Of a DNA stretch of 64,000 bases, positions 8,454 to 17,391 are shown in pieces. The position numbers and the translations under genes are program-made. Source of the DNA: Clostridiaceae bacterium (GTDB lineage Bacteria; Bacillota; Clostridia; Lachnospirales; Lachnospiraceae). The notes below the pieces were generated by a model. That model saw only the letters and a program-made list of their open reading frames with translations. It did no database searches and was not told the origin of the DNA. The stretch lies in NCBI GenBank assembly GCA_910575795.1, contig CAJTGE010000024.1, positions 22,122 to 86,121 of the forward strand, written 5' to 3'. Numbering within the stretch: the stretch's first letter is position 1; every line of letters starts with the position of its first letter.

Positions 8454-9356
8454 ATGATTACAATTTTGACGCCCGCATACAACAGAGACTATATTTTACC
8501 ACAGTTATATGAATCTTTGCGACATCAGACGAACCAGGATTTTGAATGGCTGATCGTAAATGACGGATCAGACGACAATACGGACTGCCTTGTTTCCGGT
8601 TGGATGAAAGAAAAGCGCTTCTTTCAAATGCGCTATATAAAAACAGAAAATGGGGGAAAACACCGGGCGATAAACAGAGCAATTTTGCAGGTATATACGC
8701 CATGGGTATTTATTGTAGATTCAGATGACTGGCTTTTGGATGATGCAATAGAATGTGTGGAAAAGTGGATTAAAACGGTTGAGCCGGATCCTTCATTTGC
8801 CGGAGTTTCGGGACTCAGAGGATATACGGCCAATAAACAGATCGGGGAATTTCCATCGGAGATATGTACAGGAGGTTATATCGATGCGACAAATTTACAG
8901 AGAAGAAGGCTTCATTTAACAGGAGATAAGGCGGAAATTTACCGGACAAGTATATTGAGAGAATATCCGTTTCCCGAGATTGAGGGAGAGACATTTATTA
9001 CAGAGGGACTGGTGTGGAATCAGATTGCAGAGGACGGATATAAAATACGATGGTTTAATAAAATCATTTATATAACGGATTATCTCGAAGATGGATTGAC
9101 GAAAAATATAGACAGAGTACGTTTTAAAAATTTCAGGGGTTATACATTAGAGGTAAAACAGGAAATGGGACAGAAAGGTTTTTATAAATACAGGATTCTG
9201 GGAAGATATTGCCTGATGGCAGAGGAAAAAGGCCTGAAACGGGATGAGGTGCGCCGTTTACTGTCCATTACACAGGTTCAGTATTGTATTGGAAAGCTTC
9301 TCTCTTTTATACAAAGGCTGAGGAGTAAAATGGAAAACAGAGGGAAAACGGCATGA
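8454..9356 (+). CDS. Family 2 glycosyltransferase
   Basis: A 300-residue GT2 enzyme. The donor-binding start ITILTPAYNRDYILP and the metal site FIVDSDDWL are clear, with NGGKHRAIN between them, a pattern frequent in capsular GT2 proteins. From here to about 12.8 kb the base composition is visibly more A/T rich than in the flanking genes, which suggests separate acquisition of this part of the cluster. The stop overlaps the polymerase start by 4 bases. The ribosome binding site before ATG 8454 is weak. Confidence 0.83.
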   Translation: MITILTPAYNRDYILPQLYESLRHQTNQDFEWLIVNDGSDDNTDCLVSGWMKEKRFFQMRYIKTENGGKHRAINRAILQVYTPWVFIVDSDDWLLDDAIECVEKWIKTVEPDPSFAGVSGLRGYTANKQIGEFPSEICTGGYIDATNLQRRRLHLTGDKAEIYRTSILREYPFPEIEGETFITEGLVWNQIAEDGYKIRWFNKIIYITDYLEDGLTKNIDRVRFKNFRGYTLEVKQEMGQKGFYKYRILGRYCLMAEEKGLKRDEVRRLLSITQVQYCIGKLLSFIQRLRSKMENRGKTA

Positions 9357-10729
9357 ACGCAGGACAAAAGGAATTGTATAGAAAAGGGAGTTGCGGAAAG
9401 GAATTTGTATTGCGCTATGGCGCGCGGACACTCATCCGCATGGGCTGGGGGATGCGCTGGTCTTTTGTGCTTCTTGTGCTGTATATGAATATGCTTAACC
9501 TGATTCCTATGCCAGGAACATTTGGCGTGCGTGCGAATGTGATTCTTCCAATGCTTCTTGGAAACAGTTTATTTATCACCGTATGCCTTAGCAGATTTTG
9601 CTGGGTGAAACGCTCGCCTTTTTGGAAGTGGCTGATAGGGTTTACATTTTTTCTGATCCTGAATATATTTTACACATGGCTGGCCTATCCGGGCGAACCG
9701 GTGATCAATGCAGTAAAAACATTTTCTACTTTTACAGTTTTATTTACGTATTTCGTGTTTTTGAAAGCGGCAGAGGAGGATCTTGATAGATTTCTGCATA
9801 TGATTATAGCTCTGTCGTCGCTTCTTGCCGCGTTATTTTTGCTTCAGGCAGTTGCTTATAATTTAAAAGAAATACAGTTTTTGAGCATCTATGGCTTTAA
9901 TTATGGAACGGTTTTTTTAGATTTCAGAAACGGGCATATACGGCTTATTGCGAGCGATCTGGTGGATTTTTCGGCGGTTGTGTCTATCGGCTGTATATGC
10001 TCCGGGACGATTTTGCCATGCAGAAAAAAAAGGTATTGGATCCATCTGCTGCTGGTTCTTTTCTATGAATTATTTGTCGGCCAGACCCGGGCTGTGCTGC
10101 TGATTATCGCCGGCGCAGGGGGCATGAGCCTGTTATTTATGAAAAGGAAAAACACAGCGGGAAAAATAATTACCGTATTTATTATGATATTCGGCGTCAT
10201 TCTTCTGGCGGATGATATGTTTTATATACTGTCAAAGCTTTTATCGTCTGTAACCTCACGGACAGATTACTCTATGTATCACCGTATTGATTCATATGTA
10301 TATTATTTGAAGATAATGGCTCAAAAACCGTTTTTTGGAATCGGGCTGCTTCCCGCTTACCCTCTCCTGCAGGAAAATAATATCCTGGTGTCAGGCGGGC
10401 GCCAGTACACATTCAGCGATGTGGGGATTGCCGGGGTCGCCGGGAAGCTGGGACTGACCGGTGTTATTTTTTATATCATCCCGATATGGACTGCCTGGAA
10501 ACGCTATATTGTATCAGGCAGGAAAGACAGGATGAATTTTGTTTTGTGCTGGGGGATGATCCTTGCAATGCTGAGCTTAAGTCTGTTTGATGCCGAGCGA
10601 ATGATGGTATTAGCTGTGTTTATGGCAGTTTCTGACGCCAGCTATCAGAGATTTAAAAAGGAGAGGGACAGACATGACGGATGCAGCCAATCAGCTTGCC
10701 ATTATCGTGCTGAATTATCAGGAGTATGA
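9353..10729 (+). CDS. Polytopic membrane protein, probable polysaccharide polymerase (Wzy-like)
   Basis: A 458-residue protein made almost entirely of hydrophobic helices (about ten to twelve) with a larger loop around residues 310-360 containing GIGLLPAYP. This layout matches O-antigen polymerase/ligase-type proteins that join repeat units outside the membrane. Sequence identity in this class is low, so the call rests on topology and on sitting among glycosyltransferases with a flippase nearby. The last 18 codons overlap the next gene in another frame. A/T-rich composition matches its immediate neighbours. Confidence 0.72.
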   Translation: MNAGQKELYRKGSCGKEFVLRYGARTLIRMGWGMRWSFVLLVLYMNMLNLIPMPGTFGVRANVILPMLLGNSLFITVCLSRFCWVKRSPFWKWLIGFTFFLILNIFYTWLAYPGEPVINAVKTFSTFTVLFTYFVFLKAAEEDLDRFLHMIIALSSLLAALFLLQAVAYNLKEIQFLSIYGFNYGTVFLDFRNGHIRLIASDLVDFSAVVSIGCICSGTILPCRKKRYWIHLLLVLFYELFVGQTRAVLLIIAGAGGMSLLFMKRKNTAGKIITVFIMIFGVILLADDMFYILSKLLSSVTSRTDYSMYHRIDSYVYYLKIMAQKPFFGIGLLPAYPLLQENNILVSGGRQYTFSDVGIAGVAGKLGLTGVIFYIIPIWTAWKRYIVSGRKDRMNFVLCWGMILAMLSLSLFDAERMMVLAVFMAVSDASYQRFKKERDRHDGCSQSACHYRAELSGV

Positions 10730-11612
10730 GATATCGCAGAAATGTGTGTCAGGACTTCTTTCAATTGGGGTTAAGAATCCGATTGTGATTGTGGATAATG
10801 CCTCTTTGAACGCTTCTTATGAAAAGCTGAAAGACCGTTTTTCCGAAAACGGGCAGGTTACTGTAGTGAGAAGCGAAAGGAACGGGGGATATTCATACGG
10901 AAATAATTATGGTATTCATACTGCAGAACAGGCAAATCAGTTAAAATATATCTGTATTATGAATCCGGATGTGACTTTGGAGCAAAATTTCCTGGAGGAT
11001 TTGTGCAGGTCATTATCCCTGCACAGCGAGTATGCAGCGATTTCTGCCCTGATGTTCCAGGGACGCCGTTTTGAAACTGATAAGATTTCATGGCCTGTGC
11101 CGGATGAGCGGTCATTGTACAAATCTCATTCATTATTTAACCGGGCCCGCCATCAAACATGCGGATATGACGTATTAGAGGGAGGCCTTATTCGGACGGA
11201 GACGGTTCCGGGGAGTTTTTTTGTAATCAAATATGACGTTTTTAAAGCAGCCGGTTTTTTTGATGAAAATGTATTTCTGTATAATGAAGAAAATATCCTT
11301 GGGCTGAAATTAAAGAAAATGGGTTATACCTGTGTCATAGATACAAGCCATTATTATCTGCATAATCACGCTGAGAATTCCAGAGAAAAAGTGATTTATC
11401 GCTATAAGAATGAGTTTGATAAAATCTTACGGGATTATGAATACAGATATTTGTCACGAAAGTATTTATGCGAAGCTTATTATGCCCATAAAAATATAGG
11501 GAAGCTTTGGCTTGTACATGTCTCTAACCTGCTGGCGCTTTATATAAAACGATATTATATCCTATTCAGGTACCGGAAAAGCAGTGATAAAAAAAGAATA
11601 CGGAGGTTATGA
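10674..11612 (+). CDS. Family 2 glycosyltransferase (rhamnosyltransferase-like)
   Basis: A 312-residue GT2 enzyme with AIIVLNYQEY, VIVDNASLN and the variant metal site IMNPDVTL. Asn-Pro-Asp in place of Asp-x-Asp is typical of the WbbL/rhamnosyltransferase subgroup (established knowledge of the family). RNGGYSYGNNYG near residue 75 is also characteristic. It begins 56 bases inside the polymerase gene and overlaps the next start by 4 bases, so it is translationally coupled on both sides. The donor could be dTDP-rhamnose, but no rhamnose synthesis genes are in view. Confidence 0.82.
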   Translation: MTDAANQLAIIVLNYQEYEISQKCVSGLLSIGVKNPIVIVDNASLNASYEKLKDRFSENGQVTVVRSERNGGYSYGNNYGIHTAEQANQLKYICIMNPDVTLEQNFLEDLCRSLSLHSEYAAISALMFQGRRFETDKISWPVPDERSLYKSHSLFNRARHQTCGYDVLEGGLIRTETVPGSFFVIKYDVFKAAGFFDENVFLYNEENILGLKLKKMGYTCVIDTSHYYLHNHAENSREKVIYRYKNEFDKILRDYEYRYLSRKYLCEAYYAHKNIGKLWLVHVSNLLALYIKRYYILFRYRKSSDKKRIRRL

Positions 11613-12769
11613 TGGCCAAAATAGCGTTTCTTTCATTAGGAGATCCAATGGATCGCAGATCGTGGTCGGGCACCTTGTTCAGCGAATACAGAGAGTTAAA
11701 GAAAAACCACGAGGTAGAATCCATACAGGCAAAATTTGATCCACTCCTGATGGAGATCATTCGTTTCAGGGAACGGATGAATTATATATTCAATAAAAAG
11801 ACATATGTCCCGGAGTATTCATCAAGTTATATGTCAAAACGATCTGCACAACACGTTAATAAGAGGCTGCGTGAAAAAAAATACGATGTAGTTTTTGCCG
11901 TGTCTGCTTCAACATTCCTGCCTTTTATTGAAACAGAATGCCCGATTATATACATGTCGGATGCTGTTTTTTCTAAAATGGTAGATTATTATTTTATAAA
12001 CCTGAACCGCAGAAATTTGAAAAATGGAAACTGGTATGAACAGAAGAGCCTTGCGATGGCTTCAGCGGCGATCTTTGCCAGTGACTGGGCAAGAAACGGG
12101 GCGATAGAAGCGTATCAGATAAAAAGAAATAAAGCATATATGATTCCGTTTGGCGCAAATCTGGACGGCGTCCGGCATATTTCAAAAAAGGAAACGGGGG
12201 ATACAGTTCATTTAGTATTTATAGGTATCGACTGGAAACGCAAGGGCGGAGACATAGCGGTTAATACGGTACATATGCTAAACAGGATGAAGCTTGGAAA
12301 AAAATTTGTATTAGATGTAATCGGGGGGGGGTATCCATGTGGAGAGGACGGATCCGCGATACATCTGCATGGATTTATAGATAAAAATACAAAAGAAGGG
12401 ATGAAAAAATTTGTGGAAATCATGGACAAAGCGTGGGCGCTTTTTTTACCGACACAGGCAGAGTGCGCCGGCATTGCATTTGCAGAGGCATGCGCATACG
12501 GCATACCATGCATTACGTTTGATACGGGAGGGACAGGAACGTATGTCCGTTCCGGAATCAATGGCTATGCGCTGCCAATCGGATCTGCCCCGGAGGACTT
12601 TGCAAAGACAATTGCAACGCTGTTTACGGATAAGGAGGAGTATGAAAGAATGTGTAATAATGCCATGACGCTTTCAGAAACGGAATTAAACTGGGGGATA
12701 TGGGGAGATAAGGTAAATGGAATTATTGAAGAAGTTCTGGGTAGAGGCGGGAGGAATGGCGCGGGATGA
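11609..12769 (+). CDS. GT4-type glycosyltransferase (GT-B fold)
   Basis: A retaining GT-B glycosyltransferase. The C-terminal nucleotide-sugar domain shows FIGIDWKRKGGD, LHGFIDKN and the EX7E motif in ECAGIAFAEACAYG, typical of family GT4. The N-terminal acceptor domain is divergent. Two ATG codons lie in tandem at 11609 and 11612 behind GGAGG; the first overlaps the preceding stop. The protein has 386 residues. The 3' end overlaps the pyruvyl transferase gene by 4 bases. Confidence 0.83.
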   Translation: MMAKIAFLSLGDPMDRRSWSGTLFSEYRELKKNHEVESIQAKFDPLLMEIIRFRERMNYIFNKKTYVPEYSSSYMSKRSAQHVNKRLREKKYDVVFAVSASTFLPFIETECPIIYMSDAVFSKMVDYYFINLNRRNLKNGNWYEQKSLAMASAAIFASDWARNGAIEAYQIKRNKAYMIPFGANLDGVRHISKKETGDTVHLVFIGIDWKRKGGDIAVNTVHMLNRMKLGKKFVLDVIGGGYPCGEDGSAIHLHGFIDKNTKEGMKKFVEIMDKAWALFLPTQAECAGIAFAEACAYGIPCITFDTGGTGTYVRSGINGYALPIGSAPEDFAKTIATLFTDKEEYERMCNNAMTLSETELNWGIWGDKVNGIIEEVLGRGGRNGAG

Positions 12770-13947
12770 CAGGAATCATTACGCTTTACTATAAAAACTA
12801 TAATCTGGGGGGCCTGCTTCAGGCTTATGCGCTGCAACGGTCGGTTCAGAACATGTCTGTGGAATGTGAGCAGCTCTGTATCTGGCATTACAGACCTGAG
12901 ACATACATGACGAGAATACGAAATAAAGCGCGCAGGTTTCGCGCAGCTCCATTACGTGAAATAGGGAGGACAGCCAAAGCCCTGGAGAATCGCTGGGGGA
13001 ACAGGTCTGTTACAGCGGATTTGACGGAGCGCCGGCAGAGGATGGAGGAGTTTATGCACTGTATTCCGCACAGCGAACGGGAATATGGTCCGGACAATAT
13101 TCATGAATGTCTGAAAAAATATGATGCCTTTATTACAGGAAGCGATCAGGTATGGAACGAGACGTACGTGAAAGATCCGTATCTGGGGATAAATCTGCTG
13201 GAATTTGTGCCGGGACACATCCTTAAAATTGCATATGCGGCCAGCGGGATAGATGATGCATTAAGCGGGAGCGGTAAAATGCGGCTGAATGCGGCGCTTG
13301 CGTCGTTTCGGAGTATTTCGGTCAGGGAGCGCAGCGCGCTGCGTATGTTGGATCCGGGCAACAGAGAGAGGAGCCGGTCTGTGCTGGATCCGGTTTTTCT
13401 TGTTGACAGGCAGCATTGGGAAAAGCTGTCTTCTGCGTCACAGATGCCGGAAGAAACAAAAGGCGGGCCCTTTGCTTTTGTATATCTGCTGGGAGACGAA
13501 AAAAAGAGCCGGGATCTGGCCAGACGGATCGCCGCCCTGCGGGGCCTGGAAATCACAGCATTTGTACACGCACAGAATGTATTCTGCCGTTGGGATCAAA
13601 ATTTTGGGGACAGGCAGGTGGCCGCATATGGCCCGGCTGATTTTTTACGGATGATAAAGGACAGCAGCATTGTGATTACGGATTCATTCCATGCGGTTTC
13701 GTTTTCCATCCTGTTTGAGACTCCATTTTTTGTGATTGAAAGGGCGGACGGGGATTCCATACATTCCAGGATAACCGATCTGCTGGATGATACGGACTTG
13801 AGGATGTGTATGGCGCGCCACAGGCAGACAGAGGAATATTATCTGGAAAATCCCGATTTCAGCAGGGCCAGGCAGGTGCTCAAACGCTCAAAGGAGGATT
13901 CGGAGAAATTTCTGGAAGAAGCGCTGTATCCGCTCAGACGGCCGTGA
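12766..13947 (+). CDS. Polysaccharide pyruvyl transferase family protein
   Basis: Likely adds a pyruvate ketal from phosphoenolpyruvate to a sugar of the repeat unit (CsaB-like family). Diagnostic segments are the Gly-rich start with NLGGLLQAYAL, FITGSDQVWN near residue 128, an SVRERSALRML segment, and the C-terminal VITDSFHAVSFSILF. The length of 393 residues is typical. Pyruvylation gives the polymer negative charge and can serve as an anchor for S-layer homology domains. Composition returns toward that of the outer cluster here. Confidence 0.82.
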   Translation: MTGIITLYYKNYNLGGLLQAYALQRSVQNMSVECEQLCIWHYRPETYMTRIRNKARRFRAAPLREIGRTAKALENRWGNRSVTADLTERRQRMEEFMHCIPHSEREYGPDNIHECLKKYDAFITGSDQVWNETYVKDPYLGINLLEFVPGHILKIAYAASGIDDALSGSGKMRLNAALASFRSISVRERSALRMLDPGNRERSRSVLDPVFLVDRQHWEKLSSASQMPEETKGGPFAFVYLLGDEKKSRDLARRIAALRGLEITAFVHAQNVFCRWDQNFGDRQVAAYGPADFLRMIKDSSIVITDSFHAVSFSILFETPFFVIERADGDSIHSRITDLLDDTDLRMCMARHRQTEEYYLENPDFSRARQVLKRSKEDSEKFLEEALYPLRRP

Positions 13948-13985
13948 AAATACGCTTTACGCATGCACAGAAGGAGGGGATCCCT

Positions 13986-15437
13986 ATGCTTCGCCACATT
14001 ATCCGGAACTATAAAACGCTCCCGGCCCCTGTCCGGGCGTCAGGCTGGTTTTTCGTATGCGCTTTCATCCAGAAGGGAATTTCTTTTATTACAACCCCGA
14101 TCTTTACAAGGCTTTTGTCCACAGCGGAATATGGGGAGTATAGTGTATTCCAGTCATGGATGGGCATGATCACGATTTTTGTGTCCTTAAATCTGAATTG
14201 CGGTGTGTATACCCGCGGGATGGTACAGTTTGAAGAGAGACGGGATGAGTTTTCTTCTTCCATGCAGGGGCTGTGCCTGACATCGGTCTTAGCCTGGCTG
14301 GGGATTTACCTGCTGTTTCGCGGCGCCTGGAACCGTGTGTTTTCCCTGACGACGGTCCAGATGCTTGCCATGTTCCTGCTCATATGGACCTCATCGTCGT
14401 TTGGCTTCTGGTCTGTGGAGCAGAGGGTAAAGCTGCGTTACCGTAGGCTGGTCGCAGTTACGATTTTCGTGTCCCTTCTCCAGCCGGCGGTGGGGATAGC
14501 GCTGGTTTCCCGCGCGCGGGACAAGGCGACAGCCAGGATTTTGGGGCTTGCCCTGGTGAATACAGCCGTTTATTCGGGACTGTTCGTGTCCCAGATGCGG
14601 CGCGGGAAGCGTTTTTTTATCGGGGAATTCTGGAAGCATGCGCTTAGGTTTAATTTTCCCCTGCTGCCGCATTATCTGTCCCAGTCCGTTTTAAGCGGTG
14701 CGGATCGGATCATGATCGAACGGATAGCCGGCGCGGATAAAGCCGGGATTTATAACCTCGCCTGCTCGGTTTCCACGATTATGGCGATGTTCCACACAGC
14801 GCTGATGCAGACAATCGAGCCGTGGCTGTACCGTAAGATTAAGGAGGGAAATACAGACGCTCTGTCAGATGTCGCCTACCCCGCGTTTGGAGCTGTGGCA
14901 GGCGTAAACCTCCTTCTGATTGCGCTGGCGCCGGAGATCATCACCCTGTTTGCGCCGGCAGAGTACAGGGAGGCGATTTGGATTATCCCTCCGGTCGCGA
15001 TGAGCGTATATTTTACATTTGCCTATACCTTTTTTGCAGTGTTTGAATTTTATTTTGAGAAAACCCAATATATCGCGGCCGCCACAGCGGCCGGGGCGGT
15101 TCTCAATGTAGTTTTGAACCTGCTGTGCATCCGGCGCTTTGGCTACGGCGCGGCAGGCTACACCACATTGCTGTGCTATATGCTGTATGCTGTATTTCAT
15201 TATTATTTTATGAGAAAGCTGTGCCGGACACGGATGGAGGGCCGGCGGGTTTACAGCACGCGGATCCTGCTTGGGATCACAGCGTGTTTTATGTTGTCCG
15301 GATTTGCAGTTATGTTTACGTATCCCAATTCTGTCCTGCGCTATGCGCTGCTCATATCCGGGGCGGGAGTCCTGGCGGCGGGGAGAAAGAAGCTGCAGAT
15401 TTATCTAAAAAGCCTGTTAAGGCCGCCGGAAGCATAG
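13986..15437 (+). CDS. Oligosaccharide flippase (Wzx-like, MOP superfamily)
   Basis: Twelve to fourteen predicted membrane helices over 483 residues and the start FIQKGISFITTPIFTRLLST, which closely resembles polysaccharide-exporting Wzx/RfbX proteins. Moves the finished lipid-linked repeat unit across the membrane for the polymerase. ATG 13986 follows GGAGGGG; in-frame upstream codons overlap the previous gene and have no homology. Together with the initiating transferase and the Wzy-like protein it completes a Wzx/Wzy-dependent system, although no Wzz/BY-kinase regulator is in the window. Confidence 0.86.
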   Translation: MLRHIIRNYKTLPAPVRASGWFFVCAFIQKGISFITTPIFTRLLSTAEYGEYSVFQSWMGMITIFVSLNLNCGVYTRGMVQFEERRDEFSSSMQGLCLTSVLAWLGIYLLFRGAWNRVFSLTTVQMLAMFLLIWTSSSFGFWSVEQRVKLRYRRLVAVTIFVSLLQPAVGIALVSRARDKATARILGLALVNTAVYSGLFVSQMRRGKRFFIGEFWKHALRFNFPLLPHYLSQSVLSGADRIMIERIAGADKAGIYNLACSVSTIMAMFHTALMQTIEPWLYRKIKEGNTDALSDVAYPAFGAVAGVNLLLIALAPEIITLFAPAEYREAIWIIPPVAMSVYFTFAYTFFAVFEFYFEKTQYIAAATAAGAVLNVVLNLLCIRRFGYGAAGYTTLLCYMLYAVFHYYFMRKLCRTRMEGRRVYSTRILLGITACFMLSGFAVMFTYPNSVLRYALLISGAGVLAAGRKKLQIYLKSLLRPPEA

Positions 15438-15568
15438 GGACGCAGCGAAAGGTTCGGGAAAATACAGTCAGGAAATCGGCTTTTTCATATTTTTTAAGGG
15501 GCTGGAAGCCAGAAGAGGACAGGCGCAGCCCGGATGAGGAAATACCACAGGAGAGGAGTAGCTGAGTC

Positions 15569-17314
15569 GTGGAACACTTTTATACAAACGAGCGAAATGC
15601 TCAAATGTTAATATATTTAATGAAAGCTCACGGAATCAGAAAAGTGATAGCCAGCCCAGGCACCACGAATATGTGCCTGGTCGGCAGCCTGCAGGCGGAT
15701 CCGTATTTTGAACTGTATTCCTGTGTCGATGAGCGCTCTGCCGCTTACATGGCCTGCGGGATGGCCGCTGAGAGCGGGGAACCGGCAGCCTTAAGCTGTA
15801 CCGGGGCGACGGCGTCAAGGAACTATCTGCCGGGATTGACGGAGGCATATTACCGCAAGCTGCCGGTTCTTGCCATTACTTCCACACAGCATCCGGGCCG
15901 TATCGGGCACAATATGCCGCAGGTGATTGATCGGACGGCGTTGCCGAAGGATACGGTTAAAATAAGTGTTCAGATCCCGGAAATTCATGATGATGAAGAT
16001 GAATGGGCGTATGGGACAGCGCTTAATAAGGCCCTGCTGGAACTGCGGCGGGCAGGCGGGGGGCCGGTTCATATCAATCTGGCGACGGGCTACAGCCAGG
16101 ATTTCTCGGTAAGGGAGCTTCCCGGGACACGAGTGATCCGCCGGATTGGTGATATAGAAGAATTTCCCGCGCTGCCGGAAGGAAGAATCGGCATTTTTGC
16201 CGGGGCCCACAGGAGATGGGGGGAAGCGCTGACACAGAGTGTGGACGCCTTCTGTAAACGGTATGGAGCCGCTGTAATATGCGATCATACCAGTAATTAT
16301 CCGGGACAATATAAGGCTTCTGCCTGCCTGGCGGCGAGCCAGGAGCAGTACCGCTCTCCTTTATGCAGGATGGAGCTGCTGATCCATATCGGGGATATTT
16401 CCGGCGCTTATATGAACCTGTCCCCGTCACAGGTCTGGCGTGTCAACCCGGACGGTGAAGTGCGCGATACCTTCCGGGCGCTTCGCTATACGTTTGAGAT
16501 GGAGGAAGAGATATTTTTTAAGAGATATGCGGAACAGAGCTTCAGGGAACGTAAGGGGAATAACTGCTTTGAGGAATGGAGCCGGGAGCTTGCCCGTCTG
16601 CGCGCAGAGATTCCGGAGCTTCCCTTTTCCAATGTATGGATGGCGCAGCAGACGCTTCCTCTGATCCCGGAGAACAGCGCGCTTTATCTGGGAATTTTAA
16701 ATTCCCTTCGCTCCTGGAATTTTTTTGATAAGCCGGACGGCGTGGAGGCATATGCGAACACGGGCGGATTTGGGATTGACGGCGGAATCTCCTCCCTCGC
16801 AGGAGCGGCCCTGGCGTCCCCTGAAAAGCTGTTTTTCGGGATCACGGGGGATTTGGCTTTTTTCTATGATATGAATATATTCGGAAACCGTCATTTTGCA
16901 TCAAACATACGGCTTCTTTTGATCAATAACGGGCGCGGCACGGAGTTCAGGAATTACAGCCATCCGGCGGCGCGTTTTGGGGAGAAGGCCGATGCGTTTA
17001 TGGCGGCGGCCGGCCATTTTGGGAATCAGTCGCGGGAGCTGGTGAAGCATTACGCGCAGGATCTGGGCTTTGAATATATGGCCGTGTCGGGTAAAAAGGA
17101 GTATCTGAAGACGATAGAGCGCTTCCTTACGCCAATGCAGACCGAACGGCCAATGCTTTTGGAGGCTTTTACAGACAGCAGTAAGGAGAGCAGGGCGCTT
17201 GAAATGATGTGCAATCTGGAGGCATCGGCGGCTGGCAGGGCGAAAAAGCTTGCCAGGAAAGCGCTTGGAGAGAGCGGAGTCCGGATGGTAAAAGGTTTGA
17301 TAAAGAAAACGTAA
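15569..17314 (+). CDS. Thiamine-diphosphate-dependent enzyme, MenD-like
   Basis: A 581-residue enzyme with the three-domain layout of ThDP-dependent decarboxylases/synthases. The N-terminal pyrimidine-binding domain carries the conserved activating Glu in VDERSAAYMACGMA. The C-terminal pyrophosphate domain has ITGDLAFFYD followed about 28 residues later by INNGRG, a variant of the GDG...NN cofactor motif. It resembles MenD, but no menaquinone genes are nearby and it sits in a polysaccharide cluster next to an SDR. A role in building an acyl-branched or otherwise modified sugar is therefore more likely (inference). The start is GTG 15569, with AGGAG 10 bases upstream. Confidence 0.75.
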   Translation: MEHFYTNERNAQMLIYLMKAHGIRKVIASPGTTNMCLVGSLQADPYFELYSCVDERSAAYMACGMAAESGEPAALSCTGATASRNYLPGLTEAYYRKLPVLAITSTQHPGRIGHNMPQVIDRTALPKDTVKISVQIPEIHDDEDEWAYGTALNKALLELRRAGGGPVHINLATGYSQDFSVRELPGTRVIRRIGDIEEFPALPEGRIGIFAGAHRRWGEALTQSVDAFCKRYGAAVICDHTSNYPGQYKASACLAASQEQYRSPLCRMELLIHIGDISGAYMNLSPSQVWRVNPDGEVRDTFRALRYTFEMEEEIFFKRYAEQSFRERKGNNCFEEWSRELARLRAEIPELPFSNVWMAQQTLPLIPENSALYLGILNSLRSWNFFDKPDGVEAYANTGGFGIDGGISSLAGAALASPEKLFFGITGDLAFFYDMNIFGNRHFASNIRLLLINNGRGTEFRNYSHPAARFGEKADAFMAAAGHFGNQSRELVKHYAQDLGFEYMAVSGKKEYLKTIERFLTPMQTERPMLLEAFTDSSKESRALEMMCNLEASAAGRAKKLARKALGESGVRMVKGLIKKT

Positions 17315-17320
17315 AATGGA

Positions 17321-17363
17321 CTCCCGGAATTTCACAAAATCAGGCGCAGTGGGATTCCGGGAG
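17321..17363. repeat. Short hairpin related to the 170-bp palindromic element
   Basis: CTCCCGGAAT (17321-17330) pairs perfectly with ATTCCGGGAG (17354-17363). The right side continues GTACATT and the loop carries AAAATCA and GGCGCAG, all present in the longer palindrome at 18849-19018. It looks like an internally deleted copy. It lies between the MenD-like gene and the SDR gene; without a T run it is not a standard terminator. Confidence 0.6.
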
Positions 17364-17391
17364 TACATTCCATTAGGAAGGAGGCAGGCAG

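Noticed and set aside
17321..17363. Hairpin as a terminator between the MenD-like gene and the SDR
   Set aside because: No T run follows and the sequence matches the palindromic repeat family better.
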